A stretch of DNA of 64,000 nucleotides, taken from the NCBI GenBank assembly GCA_965216965.1, contig CBDCGX010000032.1:46969-110968 (forward strand). Direction: 5' to 3'. Position 1 is the stretch's first letter; every line of letters starts with the position of its first letter. The translations under genes and the position numbers were made by a program. The stretch is from CBDAKK01 sp965216965. Lineage in GTDB: Bacteria; Spirochaetota; Spirochaetia; WTKD01; G963693115. The notes under the pieces were generated by a model, which saw nothing but the letters and a program-made list of their open reading frames with translations, did no database searches and had not been told where the DNA came from. Positions 26,705 through 36,616 of the stretch are shown here, piece by piece.

Positions 26705-27973
26705 TTATAGAAGTTTTAAGATGCCCATAAGGTATCTTTTGATAGTAACGGAAGAGTGGATCATATGTGTTCCATGTGGTGCGAAGATTCTTATTTTTCT
26801 TAATTGCTGAACTAATAAAGATATAGTGTGAGTGTCTAAGAATAGTGATTTGTTTTTCTCTAAGGAATGTATGTTGGGGGGAAGTTCAAACCATATGGGC
26901 TCGGGAAAATCAATAATGATGTGATTGTTGTCTAGTTTTTTCATAAGAAGAGTTTCTGCCTTACTACGGATATCAAGGTTTTCTAGCTTTTTTATAAAGA
27001 TATCGGCTATGTTTGTTACTGCATACTCTGCTATAAGAGTATATATATTACCATGTGCTACAGAAGACGCAAGTTCTAGACGTTTACATCCATGTGAACG
27101 CGATAAACAAAATGAAGTAAATTCTTCATCAGTGAGGTAAAGCAACTCCTTGGGTTTTATGACAGATTCTTTTATTGCATGGAAGAGTGCATGTTTTATC
27201 ATTGAGGTAGCGCTTCGTACTTTTTGGTGCCAATATACGCTTTTATACATTAAATATTTTGAAAACAGAAGATGCTCCATAGGTATAGGTGAAGTACATA
27301 TTATAGAAAGCGCATTGGAAAGTTTGAGATGATGTACTATAAAATCGACGTCCTGTATGCCATATGGCACTCCACAAAAAAGAGCATCTCTACAAAGATA
27401 ATCCAGTTTATCAGGATCTAAAGCTCCCGAAAGGATATTTCTGAAGATTGTAAGTTGTGTCTTTTCTAGTTTACTTTTAGGTATATAGTATTTCTTATAG
27501 TTGTGAGCAATAATTGCTGCTACAAGGTGAGGAATGCCACCAGATTTTGTGATTGCTTTTGATAATTGTGAAATAATGAGGTCTGCGCTTATATCTTCAT
27601 GTTCTGGAAGTGGGAGCTCTTTAAGACTATGGGTATAGGGAAAGTGTCCAATATCGTGGAGAAGTGCGGCTAGAATAAAAGATCTTACAGATGAAATTGA
27701 AAACTTTGGACAGTTTTTTTGTATGATAAGAGAAGATAATATTTTTCTTGCAATATGCATTACTCCAACGCTATGTGAATAACGAGTATGAGTTGCTCCA
27801 GGATAGACAAGATATGTTGGTCCTAGTTGTTTTATTGAAAAAAGTTTTTGCAATACAGGATGTGTGAATATATTAGTAAATAGGGGGTCGTAATGTATAG
27901 ATGTCCACAACGGATCTCGTATAACAGAAGTGTAAGATTGTGTAAGATAATTATGTATATAAGTATTGCTCAT
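26705..27973 (-). CDS. HD-domain phosphohydrolase (dNTPase-like)
   Basis: The 422-residue cytosolic protein carries the HD superfamily metal motifs: THTRYSHSVGVMHIAR, then ALLHDIGHFPYTHSL with the HD pair, and LPEHEDISADLI. The overall pattern, with the LDYLCRDALFCGVPYG segment, matches the SAMHD1/YdhJ-like group that hydrolyses dNTPs or related nucleotides. The exact substrate is unknown. A TATACT box lies 13 bases before the start codon, with no Shine-Dalgarno sequence. Confidence 0.87.
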   Translation of the reverse strand: MSNTYIHNYLTQSYTSVIRDPLWTSIHYDPLFTNIFTHPVLQKLFSIKQLGPTYLVYPGATHTRYSHSVGVMHIARKILSSLIIQKNCPKFSISSVRSFILAALLHDIGHFPYTHSLKELPLPEHEDISADLIISQLSKAITKSGGIPHLVAAIIAHNYKKYYIPKSKLEKTQLTIFRNILSGALDPDKLDYLCRDALFCGVPYGIQDVDFIVHHLKLSNALSIICTSPIPMEHLLFSKYLMYKSVYWHQKVRSATSMIKHALFHAIKESVIKPKELLYLTDEEFTSFCLSRSHGCKRLELASSVAHGNIYTLIAEYAVTNIADIFIKKLENLDIRSKAETLLMKKLDNNHIIIDFPEPIWFELPPNIHSLEKNKSLFLDTHTISLLVQQLRKIRIFAPHGTHMIHSSVTIKRYLMGILKLL

Positions 27974-28005
27974 TATAGATGTTTTTAAGTATAGTGAAAA
28001 ATGGG

Positions 28006-28878
28006 ATGAAAATATATTGGATATATATTGAGATATTGCTTATCGTGTTGTTGTTTGTAGCCTGCTACAGAGAAAAGCAGAATACAGAATATATTGTGCC
28101 TATTCCTAATTTAAGGGGATTGAGTACATCTCCTAGCGGTGATGCGAAAATAAAATTGCAAGAGGAATCATTGCCTCCTATAATTGAAGATGTTTTATCA
28201 GAAAGCACCTCTCACCCTCTTTTGGATGATCTTTCTGAGAACAATGAAGGTGTCTCAAAAAAAAAATCTTTAGAAGCGTTTCCTAGTAGTTTTTCAGATA
28301 TATTAAATTGGGGTGCAGTTCGGTTTTCGCAAAAGAATTCAACAATAAAGAATGTGCTAGCAGAAAACACAGGGGAATATAATATTCAAGCACTATCTCA
28401 GTCTGTACAAACAAAGAAGAATAGGGCATTTGATGTTGCGATTGGTGATTTGCAAGACCTGTATACACAAGATGGAGTTAATAAAAAGATACTAGAAACA
28501 ATACAATCTTTCATGCGTGATTTCCAATCAGGTGTAATTGATACAACACTACAAAAGTACGTTGTAGCCGATGTTGTAGAAATAATATCAAGAAAAATTG
28601 CTCGCAATAGAGAGTATGTTCGTTTTATTACAGAATATCGCATTGGAAAAATAGAACATGGAGATGAGAACGAGCGCTATGCAAAAATACGTATTTTTGC
28701 ACAATCAAAGCAATTTCTGTCTCAAATAGTTTTATTAATGTATTTTGAGAAAAAAGAAAATAGCGATGAGTGGAGCATAATTGCTATTGAAGGCGAGTTT
28801 AATGATTTATTAGAACCTTATTTGTCACAAGGGATTTTCTTGCCAAGTGGAACATTGGGATTAACACAAAACTTTTAG
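28006..28878 (+). CDS. hypothetical lipoprotein
   Basis: From the ATG at 28006 the protein has 290 residues with a signal peptide ending in the lipobox LFVAC (Cys20). An upstream ATG at 27979 would add nine residues. After a Ser/Pro-rich linker the chain has a mixed domain (about residues 85-285) with regular charged helices and strands (VVADVVEIISRKIARNREYVRFITEYRIGKIEHGDE). I do not recognise the family. It lies divergent to the HD gene and 37 bases upstream of argG; an independent transcript for argG is likely. Confidence 0.7.
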   Translation: MKIYWIYIEILLIVLLFVACYREKQNTEYIVPIPNLRGLSTSPSGDAKIKLQEESLPPIIEDVLSESTSHPLLDDLSENNEGVSKKKSLEAFPSSFSDILNWGAVRFSQKNSTIKNVLAENTGEYNIQALSQSVQTKKNRAFDVAIGDLQDLYTQDGVNKKILETIQSFMRDFQSGVIDTTLQKYVVADVVEIISRKIARNREYVRFITEYRIGKIEHGDENERYAKIRIFAQSKQFLSQIVLLMYFEKKENSDEWSIIAIEGEFNDLLEPYLSQGIFLPSGTLGLTQNF

Positions 28879-28915
28879 CTGTGAAAATTATTTTAATATT
28901 GAGTACTATAAAAAT

Positions 28916-30181
28916 ATGAGTAAAAAAGCAATATTAGCATATTCTGGGGGACTTGATACCTCAATTATTATACCGTGGTTAAAAGATACTTATGAAGATA
29001 TGGAAGTATATGGTGTTTGTGTAAATGTGGGACAGAAAGAAGATTGGAATGGCATTATAGAAAAGGGCAAGGCGTCTGGTGCAATAGATGTACGAGTATG
29101 TGATGTAAGAGAAGAATTTACAGAGGAATATCTTTTTCCTATGTTACGCTCTGGGGCTATTTATGAACAAAAATATCTTCTGGGGACTTCTATAGCTCGC
29201 CCTTTGCAAGCAAAATGCCAAGTAGATTATGCAAGAGAAATAGGAGCTGATACATTGGTGCATGGATGTACAGGAAAAGGGAATGATCAAATACGCTTTG
29301 AACTTTCATATAAAGCATTAGCACCAGAATTGGATATTATTGCACCATGGAGGATATGGAACATATCTTCAAGAGAACAGGCAATTGATTATGCAAAAAA
29401 ACATAACATTCCTCTCGGTGATATAGGAAAGAAAAATATATATTCAAGAGACGAAAATATATGGCACACAAGTCATGAGGGTGGTATTCTCGAAAACACA
29501 TGGGACCGACCAGAGGAATCTATGTTTCAACGAACAAGCCCTTTGAGTGAAGTTCCTGATGTAGAAGAAGAAATTATTATAACAATTGAAAAAGCAAAGC
29601 CCATTGCACTTAATGGAAAAACTATGAGTTTTTTAGAAATCCTAGAAACGCTTAATGATATAGCGGGAAAACATGGAATAGGAAGGGCAGATATTGTTGA
29701 AACACGTCTTGTAGGAATGAAAAGTCGTGGAGTATATGAGACTCCAGCAGGCACCGTTTTATATATTGCTATAAGAGAACTTGAGATGATGACCCTTGAC
29801 CAAGATACTCTTATGATGAAAAATCAGCTTTCTTTAAAATATGCACAAGAAATATATAATGGGAAATGGTTTAATAACTTTAGAAGAGTAATGGATGCTT
29901 ATATGCAAGAAGCTGCACGTTGTATTACAGGTGAGGTACGGCTTGTATTATATAAAGGCTCTGCATATGTTGTAGGAAGACGTTCTCCATATTCATTGTA
30001 TATTGAAGATATTGCATCGTTTGGGGAAAGTTCATATGAGCATAAAGATGCCACTGGTTTTATAAGTCTTTATGGATTAAATACGGGCGTACAAGCAATG
30101 GTTTACAATCAGGATATAATCACAAAGGATACTTCTCAAACTAAATTGCTAAAAGAGATGGCGAGTTTTTCTGAGAAGTAG
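28916..30181 (+). CDS. argG: argininosuccinate synthase
   Basis: ArgG joins citrulline and aspartate using ATP. The 421 residues carry the N-type ATP pyrophosphatase loop AYSGGLDTS near the start, and HGCTGKGNDQIRFE, the citrulline/aspartate-binding block. Length is slightly above the usual 400-410. TACTAT (28904-28909) or the overlapping TATAAA lies 3 to 6 bases before the ATG and no Shine-Dalgarno sequence exists, so the mRNA is probably leaderless. The other arginine genes lie on the opposite strand directly after it. Confidence 0.96.
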   Translation: MSKKAILAYSGGLDTSIIIPWLKDTYEDMEVYGVCVNVGQKEDWNGIIEKGKASGAIDVRVCDVREEFTEEYLFPMLRSGAIYEQKYLLGTSIARPLQAKCQVDYAREIGADTLVHGCTGKGNDQIRFELSYKALAPELDIIAPWRIWNISSREQAIDYAKKHNIPLGDIGKKNIYSRDENIWHTSHEGGILENTWDRPEESMFQRTSPLSEVPDVEEEIIITIEKAKPIALNGKTMSFLEILETLNDIAGKHGIGRADIVETRLVGMKSRGVYETPAGTVLYIAIRELEMMTLDQDTLMMKNQLSLKYAQEIYNGKWFNNFRRVMDAYMQEAARCITGEVRLVLYKGSAYVVGRRSPYSLYIEDIASFGESSYEHKDATGFISLYGLNTGVQAMVYNQDIITKDTSQTKLLKEMASFSEK

Positions 30182-30186
30182 ATGTC

Positions 30187-31425
30187 TTATAAAGAATGAA
30201 GTGTTTTTTCTAATATTTTCATGCCATCCTTTATTGTGCGAAGAGGGCAGATAAGTGAAGGAGCAATTCGTAATGCACGATCTCCTGTTCTTAAAATAAG
30301 AAGTCCTTTTTTTCTTGCAAGAGATATAATGTGAGATATTGTTTTGTCAGAAGTGTTTTTTGTAAATTGTAGCCCCCGTAAGTGACCATGCCCAAGTGCT
30401 TTGAGGTTGTATTGTGTTGCAATTTTATTTATAGAATCACTCAGGAATACTTCTGAGTGACGCATTGCTTTTTGTATAGAAGGAATAAAGAGCTGAGTGA
30501 GAACAGCGAGTGCTGCTGCAGATACTACAGGATTTCCTCCCATGGTAGAACCATGATCTCCTGGTGCAAGATATTTTGTAATATGATGTTTTATGATAGT
30601 TGCTCCTATAGGGAGTCCTCCTCCAAGAGATTTTGCGAGAGTAATAATGTCAGGATGTAAAGGGGTGTTTTCTGAAAGGAATGGAAATCCACAACGATAA
30701 AGACCGCTTTGTACTTCATCCGCAATAACAATGGCGTTATATTTATTTGCAATTTCTCTAATGGTTTTTGCAAACGATTGGGACATAATTGAAAGTCCAC
30801 CTTCACCTTGTATGGGCTCTACTATAATTGCTGCAAGAGAATCTGAAACAGTTTTTTTAAGAGTGCTACTATTGTTAAACGGTAAAAGGATGCAATTGGG
30901 AATAAGTGGCTTGCAGTGGGTTTTATATTTTTCTTTTGCGGTTACAGAAAGTGAGCCCATTGTTCTTCCATGAAAAGCGGAGGTAAATGATATAAACTGA
31001 GTTTTTTCTTTTCCCTTATATTTTTTTTTAAGAATAATTCGTGAAAATTTAAGAGCTGCTTCATTTGCTTCTGTGCCACTATTGCTAAGATATGTAGATG
31101 TGAAGTCATTTGTTGCAAAAGAATTGTTTGCAATTTTACATAATGTATTACAAAGTTCTATAGTGGGTTTGCTAACAAAGTAGTTTGAGCAGTGAATAAT
31201 TTCTTTTAATTGTTGAGTGATAGCTTTGGTTATACTATTGTGTCCGTGTCCTAAGGCATTTACTGCAATGCCAGAAGTGAAATCTATATATTTTTTTCCT
31301 TTAATATCATAGATGTAATCCCCAGCTGCGTTTTTTACAACAAGGGATGGTTTGTAAACAGGAGCAAGAAAAGATTTATCTTGTGTTAGCATATATCTAT
31401 TATAATTATAAACAATCATCCTCAC
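30187..31425 (-). CDS. argD: acetylornithine aminotransferase
   Basis: ArgD is a PLP enzyme of arginine synthesis. The 412 residues show LSNSGTEANEAALKFSR, FTSAFHGRTMGSLS, the VEPIQGEGG segment, ADEVQSGLYRCG, and the PLP lysine in TLAKSLGGGLPIGA. The GTG start overlaps the argB stop by 4 bases (GTGA), consistent with coupled translation. An ATG at 31392 would give a more typical N-terminus. Ornithine aminotransferase is a close relative, but the argC-argB-argD context favours ArgD. Confidence 0.93.
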   Translation of the reverse strand: MRMIVYNYNRYMLTQDKSFLAPVYKPSLVVKNAAGDYIYDIKGKKYIDFTSGIAVNALGHGHNSITKAITQQLKEIIHCSNYFVSKPTIELCNTLCKIANNSFATNDFTSTYLSNSGTEANEAALKFSRIILKKKYKGKEKTQFISFTSAFHGRTMGSLSVTAKEKYKTHCKPLIPNCILLPFNNSSTLKKTVSDSLAAIIVEPIQGEGGLSIMSQSFAKTIREIANKYNAIVIADEVQSGLYRCGFPFLSENTPLHPDIITLAKSLGGGLPIGATIIKHHITKYLAPGDHGSTMGGNPVVSAAALAVLTQLFIPSIQKAMRHSEVFLSDSINKIATQYNLKALGHGHLRGLQFTKNTSDKTISHIISLARKKGLLILRTGDRALRIAPSLICPLRTIKDGMKILEKTLHSL

Positions 31426-32248
31426 AATTGTATAACCGTTCCTTGCTTCTTTGTTATAAGAGCAAGAAGATCGCCGCGTTTTTTGGGGTTTCCAATTATT
31501 ACAAGTGTTTTTTTATTATACAAGGACAAAAGGGCATTGCGTGTCTTTGTAATCATTCCATCGCGTATAATACCTTCTTTTATATATTGTTGTATGTCTT
31601 TTTTACGCAAGCAAGGTGCAATGGAATTGTGTATTTTCACCCCTCTATATCAGAAATGAAAAGTGTTATATCGCTTTTCCACGATTGAGCAATATGTTGG
31701 GTTGCTTCGTCTGCATTAATGTTAAGCGGCGTTCCATTTTTTGTCATTGATACGGGGTTTAGTATGGGAAGATGTCCTGATTCCAGAAGAATAGAGATAA
31801 TACTTGTATTGCATTCTGTAATGTGTCCTGTGTGATTTGTATTGGCATTGGTTCCTTTATATCCTTGTGGAAGGCGTATTTTTTTTCCAATAAGTAAGGA
31901 TGAAGAAAGACCCGAAATTCCAACTGCATTAATTCCAAATGCAATACATTTTCGAGTGAGATTAGTGGTGATTTCTCCACAAAGTATGCGATCGACTGCG
32001 AGCATTTCTTTTTTAGACGTAATTCGTAATCCTTCTTTTGTAAAACAAGGACTGTGAATGGATAATTTTTTTGAGTATTCACTTATATTTTTTCCTCCTC
32101 CATGTAATATAACGCACCAATAGTGAGATTGTATTGCTTTGATGTCATGGAGTATTGATGTTATGGTCTTTGTGTTATTTAAAAAGGCACCGCCTAGTTT
32201 TATGAGAAGTTTTTTCTTTTTTATTGTTGTGTTGTTTTTATAGCCCAC
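31422..32248 (-). pseudogene. argB: acetylglutamate kinase, split by a one-base frameshift
   Basis: The N-terminal part (31637-32248, 203 residues) has LLIKLGGAFLNN, ILHGGGKNISEYSKKL and the late LNPVSM and NINADEATQHIA blocks of ArgB, and stops after FISDIEG. The C-terminal part (31422-31640, GTG start) continues the family pattern with KEGIIRDGMITKTRNAL and a final GTVIQL. The joint falls at a run of four G on the reverse strand (31640-31643). One more G would give an uninterrupted 275-residue kinase of normal length. It may be a real inactivating indel, a sequencing error, or an enzyme made as two coupled chains through the GTGA overlap. Confidence 0.85.
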
Positions 32249-33299
32249 AGTCTTCAGATAAATTATTTCGTATATTAAAATTTTGTATGGCTTGTCCTAC
32301 AGCACCTTTCCATAAATTATCAAGTGCCGAAAAAAGGATGATACAATTATCTTCAATTTTATATCCAATAAGAACATTATTGGTGTGTTGTATTGTTTTT
32401 GTTTCTGGAAGGTTGTTTTTTTCAAGGATTTTTATCCATTTTTCGTCTATATATTGGGCACACAATGCTTGAGCAGCTCGGATGCCTTCTTGTTTTGACG
32501 AAAGGGGAATTGTTATAATAGAAAGCATCCCTTGTGACATGGGCACTATTTGTGGAGAGAATACAAACGGAATGTCGTGTGTATGTGCAAGTGCTTCTAT
32601 AAAATACGCAATTTCTTTTGTATGTTTATGGCTTGTTCCAGGACTATAGGGAAATATGCTTTGAGACCGTTCGCAAAAAAGCAAGTGGGGTTTTAGTGTT
32701 GCCCCTGCTCCTGACACTCCCGATGAGGATACTATGCTTATAAGCCCTTCTATTTCACAATGCCGTAATATGGGAAGTATTGCAAGAAGTATAGAAGTAG
32801 CGTAACAGCCGGGGCAAGCTATAAGTGATGATTTTTTAATATCTTTTCGGTACCATTCGCTTAATCCATAGGTGGCTTGGGCGAGAAGATGTTTTGCGGG
32901 ATGCACTTCGTTATAATGAGTTTCATATACTTTGTCGTTATTATTGCACCTAAAATCAGATGAAAGATCTATGACAGTTAGTGTGTTATTATTTTCTTCT
33001 TGAGAGTTGTTTTTGGGAAGGAATTGCGATATATAGCGTGCAGATACTCCGTGGGGAAGAGCCGAGAAAAGAATATTTATTTCTTTGTTTTTTGCATATT
33101 CAATCAGATCATCAATAGAAAAGTAGGTGTTTTTTTTCAATGTTTTCTGTTCTAATATATCAAAATCTTTTATGGGTTTTTCTTTGTTGCTTAGAGAAGC
33201 TGGATATACTGATTGTATGTGGGGATGTTTACAAAGAATTTTGAGGAGAAGTTGCCCTGTGTATCCGGTTGCCCCAAGTAATCCTACTTTGTACATCAT
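32238..33299 (-). CDS. argC: N-acetyl-gamma-glutamyl-phosphate reductase
   Basis: ArgC reduces N-acetylglutamyl phosphate with NADPH. The 353 residues begin with the dinucleotide-binding GLLGATGYTGQLLL. They carry the catalytic cysteine in the SLIACPGCYATSILLAI motif and HPAKHLLAQATYGLSEWYR before it. The first gene of the reverse argC-argB-argD operon, it overlaps argB by 11 bases. A TACAAT -10 box lies 6 bases upstream of the ATG. Confidence 0.95.
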   Translation of the reverse strand: MMYKVGLLGATGYTGQLLLKILCKHPHIQSVYPASLSNKEKPIKDFDILEQKTLKKNTYFSIDDLIEYAKNKEINILFSALPHGVSARYISQFLPKNNSQEENNNTLTVIDLSSDFRCNNNDKVYETHYNEVHPAKHLLAQATYGLSEWYRKDIKKSSLIACPGCYATSILLAILPILRHCEIEGLISIVSSSGVSGAGATLKPHLLFCERSQSIFPYSPGTSHKHTKEIAYFIEALAHTHDIPFVFSPQIVPMSQGMLSIITIPLSSKQEGIRAAQALCAQYIDEKWIKILEKNNLPETKTIQHTNNVLIGYKIEDNCIILFSALDNLWKGAVGQAIQNFNIRNNLSEDCGL

Positions 33300-33305
33300 A
33301 GTTCT

Positions 33306-33311
33306 ATTGTA
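33306..33311 (-). promoter_or_regulatory. -10 box of argC operon
   Basis: TACAAT on the reverse strand ends 6 bases before the argC ATG, predicting a leaderless mRNA. No good -35 was found and no ARG box palindrome was recognised. Confidence 0.4.
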
Positions 33312-33335
33312 GTGGATTCTTATTTATCTTATTAC

Positions 33336-34616
33336 TTATAAGGAGTCGTCATGCTGGGAATATTCTGCTCCGATATCATGTTTTTTTATTACATGATGTT
33401 TTACAAAAATTTGTATAAAGCTAGCACATATTGTATCAATACTTGCAGCCATTCCTGAGAGAAGAGGAATGATTGGAATGATAATAATATAGAGCTCTTG
33501 TACAGATATGCTTTGTATAGAAGATATGAGAGCAAGACTACTTATGATAATATTTGTAGAGAATACGCCTGCTGCAAAGGAGCTTAGAATTGAAAGAAAG
33601 AAAATGATTAAAAATTGCAGTATTGTTATAGAGTCTGCACTAAATGATTTATATATGAGCATATATGTAAGAGCAATAGTAATAGATATACCTATTCGTG
33701 AGAATACGAAGCTAAAAGAAAGTGCCGCGTCAATTGTTTTTCTTTGAGAATTATATGATAATCCTGTATGCAATAGGGGAGCTCCTGCAACTGTCATGTC
33801 TCCGCCTGCAAAAGCAATAGAGGCAGGGGGCATTATTTGCCTCCACCACGAAAACAGTGGTATGGGAATATTAAAATATTTAAGAAGAATTGGAAATACA
33901 AGAAGACTTAAAAAGAATATATTAAAAACCAATACTATTATTAGAGATGAAAAAGTAGTTAACAGGTTTAAATCTGGGAGCATTTTAATTCGATATATAG
34001 AGAGAATGAGCGTTGCTATGATAAGCCAAGGAAGTATGAAGTGTATGATATTTATACATATATTTCTTAGTCCTTGTATTGTTTCTAGGATTATGTGTTT
34101 TCTGGGAAGCGTATACTTTATTATAATTCCGAGGAATGTTGCAAGTAAAAGTAATGGTGCTACTTTGGGTATAACAGAGTTGTTGTCTTGAGTAAATACA
34201 GATAACCAATTTGATGGGAAGAGGTCAGCAACAATATTTGAAAGAGAAAGAGGTATAATAGGTTCTATTTTGTTTACAAGGGGAATAAGGTTTTGTAAAG
34301 GGAAAAATATAAATATGCCCATAGATAGAAACAAGATGCTTGCATGTAATATAAGTGAGAGCGAGATAATCGTCTTGAAAAATGTTCTGAATTGTCCCAT
34401 AGAAAGCATGTCGTGTATTGTAATGATAAGTGCAAAAAAGAAGTAAGGTATAGTGAAGTAAAGAATAACACGCAAAAGAAATATTGCAGTAAATGATATA
34501 ATATTTCCTACAAAAGCTGTTGGTATAAAAAGGCCAATAAGTATTCCGATACAAAGGCTCACTGGGAATAAGTGGGAGTATCTACTATAAGTTAAAAATG
34601 TATTGCTAAGTCTCAT
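33336..34616 (-). CDS. dicarboxylate/amino acid:cation symporter (DAACS family)
   Basis: This 426-residue inner-membrane protein has eight or more hydrophobic segments and fits the GltP/DctA/SstT family. It has FFALIITIHDMLSMG-type early motifs, a hairpin region around residue 270 (MPPASIAFAGGDMTVAGAPLLH) and a late IPLLSGMAASIDTICASFIQIF segment. It should bring in an acidic or small neutral amino acid, or a dicarboxylate, with Na+ or H+. The specificity residues differ enough that I do not assign a substrate. It lies 37 bases before argC in genome coordinates, on the same strand and downstream of manC. Confidence 0.85.
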   Translation of the reverse strand: MRLSNTFLTYSRYSHLFPVSLCIGILIGLFIPTAFVGNIISFTAIFLLRVILYFTIPYFFFALIITIHDMLSMGQFRTFFKTIISLSLILHASILFLSMGIFIFFPLQNLIPLVNKIEPIIPLSLSNIVADLFPSNWLSVFTQDNNSVIPKVAPLLLLATFLGIIIKYTLPRKHIILETIQGLRNICINIIHFILPWLIIATLILSIYRIKMLPDLNLLTTFSSLIIVLVFNIFFLSLLVFPILLKYFNIPIPLFSWWRQIMPPASIAFAGGDMTVAGAPLLHTGLSYNSQRKTIDAALSFSFVFSRIGISITIALTYMLIYKSFSADSITILQFLIIFFLSILSSFAAGVFSTNIIISSLALISSIQSISVQELYIIIIPIIPLLSGMAASIDTICASFIQIFVKHHVIKKHDIGAEYSQHDDSL

Positions 34617-34668
34617 ATTCAGAATAATATCATAAATAAGTAAAAAAGAGCAAAGAGTATATACTATT

Positions 34669-35445
34669 TTAGCGGGATGTTTTCTTTTTAAAGAGATTGG
34701 TAATTTGTTTTTTTAAAGTCCCCATCCTATTGAGATGATGAGTAGTATTGCTCTTGTCGTATGTGTTGTTTTCAAAGATATTTTTTATCGTGTTATAGAG
34801 TCTTTCGGTATGCTGTGGTAAAAGGGAAGATTCATATTCATATGTTTCAGTGATTATTCCGTTCTGGCGTATGTGGGTTTGATATTCTAATAAAAAACTA
34901 TATAACATGGTTGCAAACGCTGCTTGTACAGAAGAGTATTTTGATGAGTAGTTATGTTCTTTTTGCATTCCTCTATTTGTGTTATGTGTTACATGTTTGG
35001 GGATTGATATAAGAAGATATGGACGTATAGAATGCAGAGAAGACTGAGGCGCATGTGGGGCGGTAGATAGCAACTGTGCACAGTGCCTTAGCATATCAAT
35101 AAAGAAAAATAATTCCGTTTTAAAGATAGACTCGCACTCTATTTGTGAAAAGTTTTCAAAATGTAAATATTCAGGAATATCCATGCAAAGTACTATATAG
35201 GCAAGGTTTGAGATATTTGACATGTTCATAGCAAGTATTGGAGACGCATAAGAATTTTTGGGGATGATATGTTCATTATGTTCTTTTATGTTTGTAACTA
35301 CATAGTGGAAATTATTATAATTATTGTGATTACAGAATATATAAAGGTCATTTATAACACTCTTATGCGTTCCTATAATGCATATAGAGTCTTGAGAACT
35401 AGAAGAATTTGAATTATATGATATATTTTTATATGTATTATCCAT
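34669..35445 (-). CDS. hypothetical protein downstream of manC
   Basis: The 258-residue protein is unrecognised. After an Asn/Ser-rich N-terminus it has a SICIIGTHKSVINDLYIF segment, followed by short alternating hydrophobic strands and helices such as LAYIVLCMDIPEYLHFENFSQIE and RPYLLISIPKHV. This layout suggests a Rossmann-like fold related to degraded short-chain dehydrogenases. It has no signal peptide and a basic C-terminal end (LFKKKTSR). It starts 2 bases after the manC stop and should be cotranscribed with it. Function is unknown. Confidence 0.65.
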   Translation of the reverse strand: MDNTYKNISYNSNSSSSQDSICIIGTHKSVINDLYIFCNHNNYNNFHYVVTNIKEHNEHIIPKNSYASPILAMNMSNISNLAYIVLCMDIPEYLHFENFSQIECESIFKTELFFFIDMLRHCAQLLSTAPHAPQSSLHSIRPYLLISIPKHVTHNTNRGMQKEHNYSSKYSSVQAAFATMLYSFLLEYQTHIRQNGIITETYEYESSLLPQHTERLYNTIKNIFENNTYDKSNTTHHLNRMGTLKKQITNLFKKKTSR

Positions 35446-35447
35446 GT

Positions 35448-36533
35448 TTACAGATTCTTCTTACTTTGTAGAGCATCTTTTTCTGAGATCAACTTCACAT
35501 CTTGCCCATATCCTTTTTTCATGACGAGTACACGATTGTTTTCTACTATTACTATTATATCGGAAAGCCCACAAACCCCCACTGGTATTGGAGAAAAAAC
35601 GTTTACTCGTTCGCTATTGGTTAAATAAATATGAGATGGAGATGTTTCTTCTGTTTTATTTTTAAAGTGTGACACTTCTTCCCAATTTCCTAAGTCATTC
35701 CAGTCAAAGGAGGAAAGTAATACTGCAGATCGTTGTGTGTGTTCCATGACTGCATAGTCTATTGATATATTTTCAAGTGATGAGTAATCTATTCCCGAAG
35801 GTATAACTTGGAGGAATGGCGTGTTATCTTTTTTTTGCCATGTAAGTGAGTGAGAGGATAGTACTTTAATAAGAGTGGGGCAATATTTTTCAAGTTCTGT
35901 TTTCATAAAAAGAGCGTTAAAACAAAACATTCCGCTGTTCCAGAGAAAGTGGTGCTCTTTTATATACCTTTGTGCAAGCTCCTTTGAAGGTTTTTCGTGA
36001 AATGATATAACTTGTTTTATATTCTCTCCCCCCTCGGAAAAAAATGAAGTACTATATTCTATATAGCCGTATCCTGTTTCTGCATGAGTAGGCGATATGC
36101 CAAAGGTTACAATGTAATTATGTTTTGCGCATTCTATTGCATCTATAACATCTTTTGTAAATGCATGTATGGGAGAAATTATATGGTCTGCAGTCATTAC
36201 AAGAAGTATGGGGTTTTTAAAATGTTGCTGTGCGTAAATATTTGCAAGAGTTATGGCAGCTGTAGTGTTTTTTGATTTGGGTTCTCCTAGAATATGAATT
36301 CTACTTGCATCTTTCTTGTTTAGATGTAATTTTTCTGAAAATAAATTAAGGTATTTTTCATGTGTAACAATAAGTATGTCGTGATGTGATATTGCTATTG
36401 CCCTTTCTATAGCCTGTTGTATAAGAGATGTGTCTCCTATGGTTAAAAATTGCTTTGGTATATCGGGCAATGATGCTGGCCATAAACGAGTTCCCTGTCC
36501 GCCGGCAAGTATTACTGGAATTACTGTGTGCAT
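35448..36533 (-). CDS. manC: mannose-1-phosphate guanylyltransferase
   Basis: The enzyme makes GDP-mannose from mannose 1-phosphate and GTP. The 361 residues begin with the signature VILAGGQGTRLWPASLPDIPKQF. They carry VMTADHIIS and the FGISPTHAETGYGYIEY motif, the FHEKP segment and a FDWNDLGNWEEV block. The phosphomannose isomerase domain of bifunctional ManC/AlgA is missing; this is the short form. The product feeds surface glycan or glycolipid synthesis. A TATAAT box ends 7 bases upstream of the start codon. Confidence 0.93.
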   Translation of the reverse strand: MHTVIPVILAGGQGTRLWPASLPDIPKQFLTIGDTSLIQQAIERAIAISHHDILIVTHEKYLNLFSEKLHLNKKDASRIHILGEPKSKNTTAAITLANIYAQQHFKNPILLVMTADHIISPIHAFTKDVIDAIECAKHNYIVTFGISPTHAETGYGYIEYSTSFFSEGGENIKQVISFHEKPSKELAQRYIKEHHFLWNSGMFCFNALFMKTELEKYCPTLIKVLSSHSLTWQKKDNTPFLQVIPSGIDYSSLENISIDYAVMEHTQRSAVLLSSFDWNDLGNWEEVSHFKNKTEETSPSHIYLTNSERVNVFSPIPVGVCGLSDIIVIVENNRVLVMKKGYGQDVKLISEKDALQSKKNL

Positions 36534-36540
36534 TGTTTTT

Positions 36541-36546
36541 ATTATA
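36541..36546 (-). promoter_or_regulatory. -10 box of manC
   Basis: A perfect TATAAT on the reverse strand ends 7 bases before the manC ATG; no clear -35 is visible. The short spacing implies a leaderless or near-leaderless mRNA. Confidence 0.4.
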
Positions 36547-36616
36547 TCTTAAAATATAAAAATAAAAATACCATCTTTTATGACTTTAGAGTTAAAGAAA
36601 TATATAGTAATATTAA

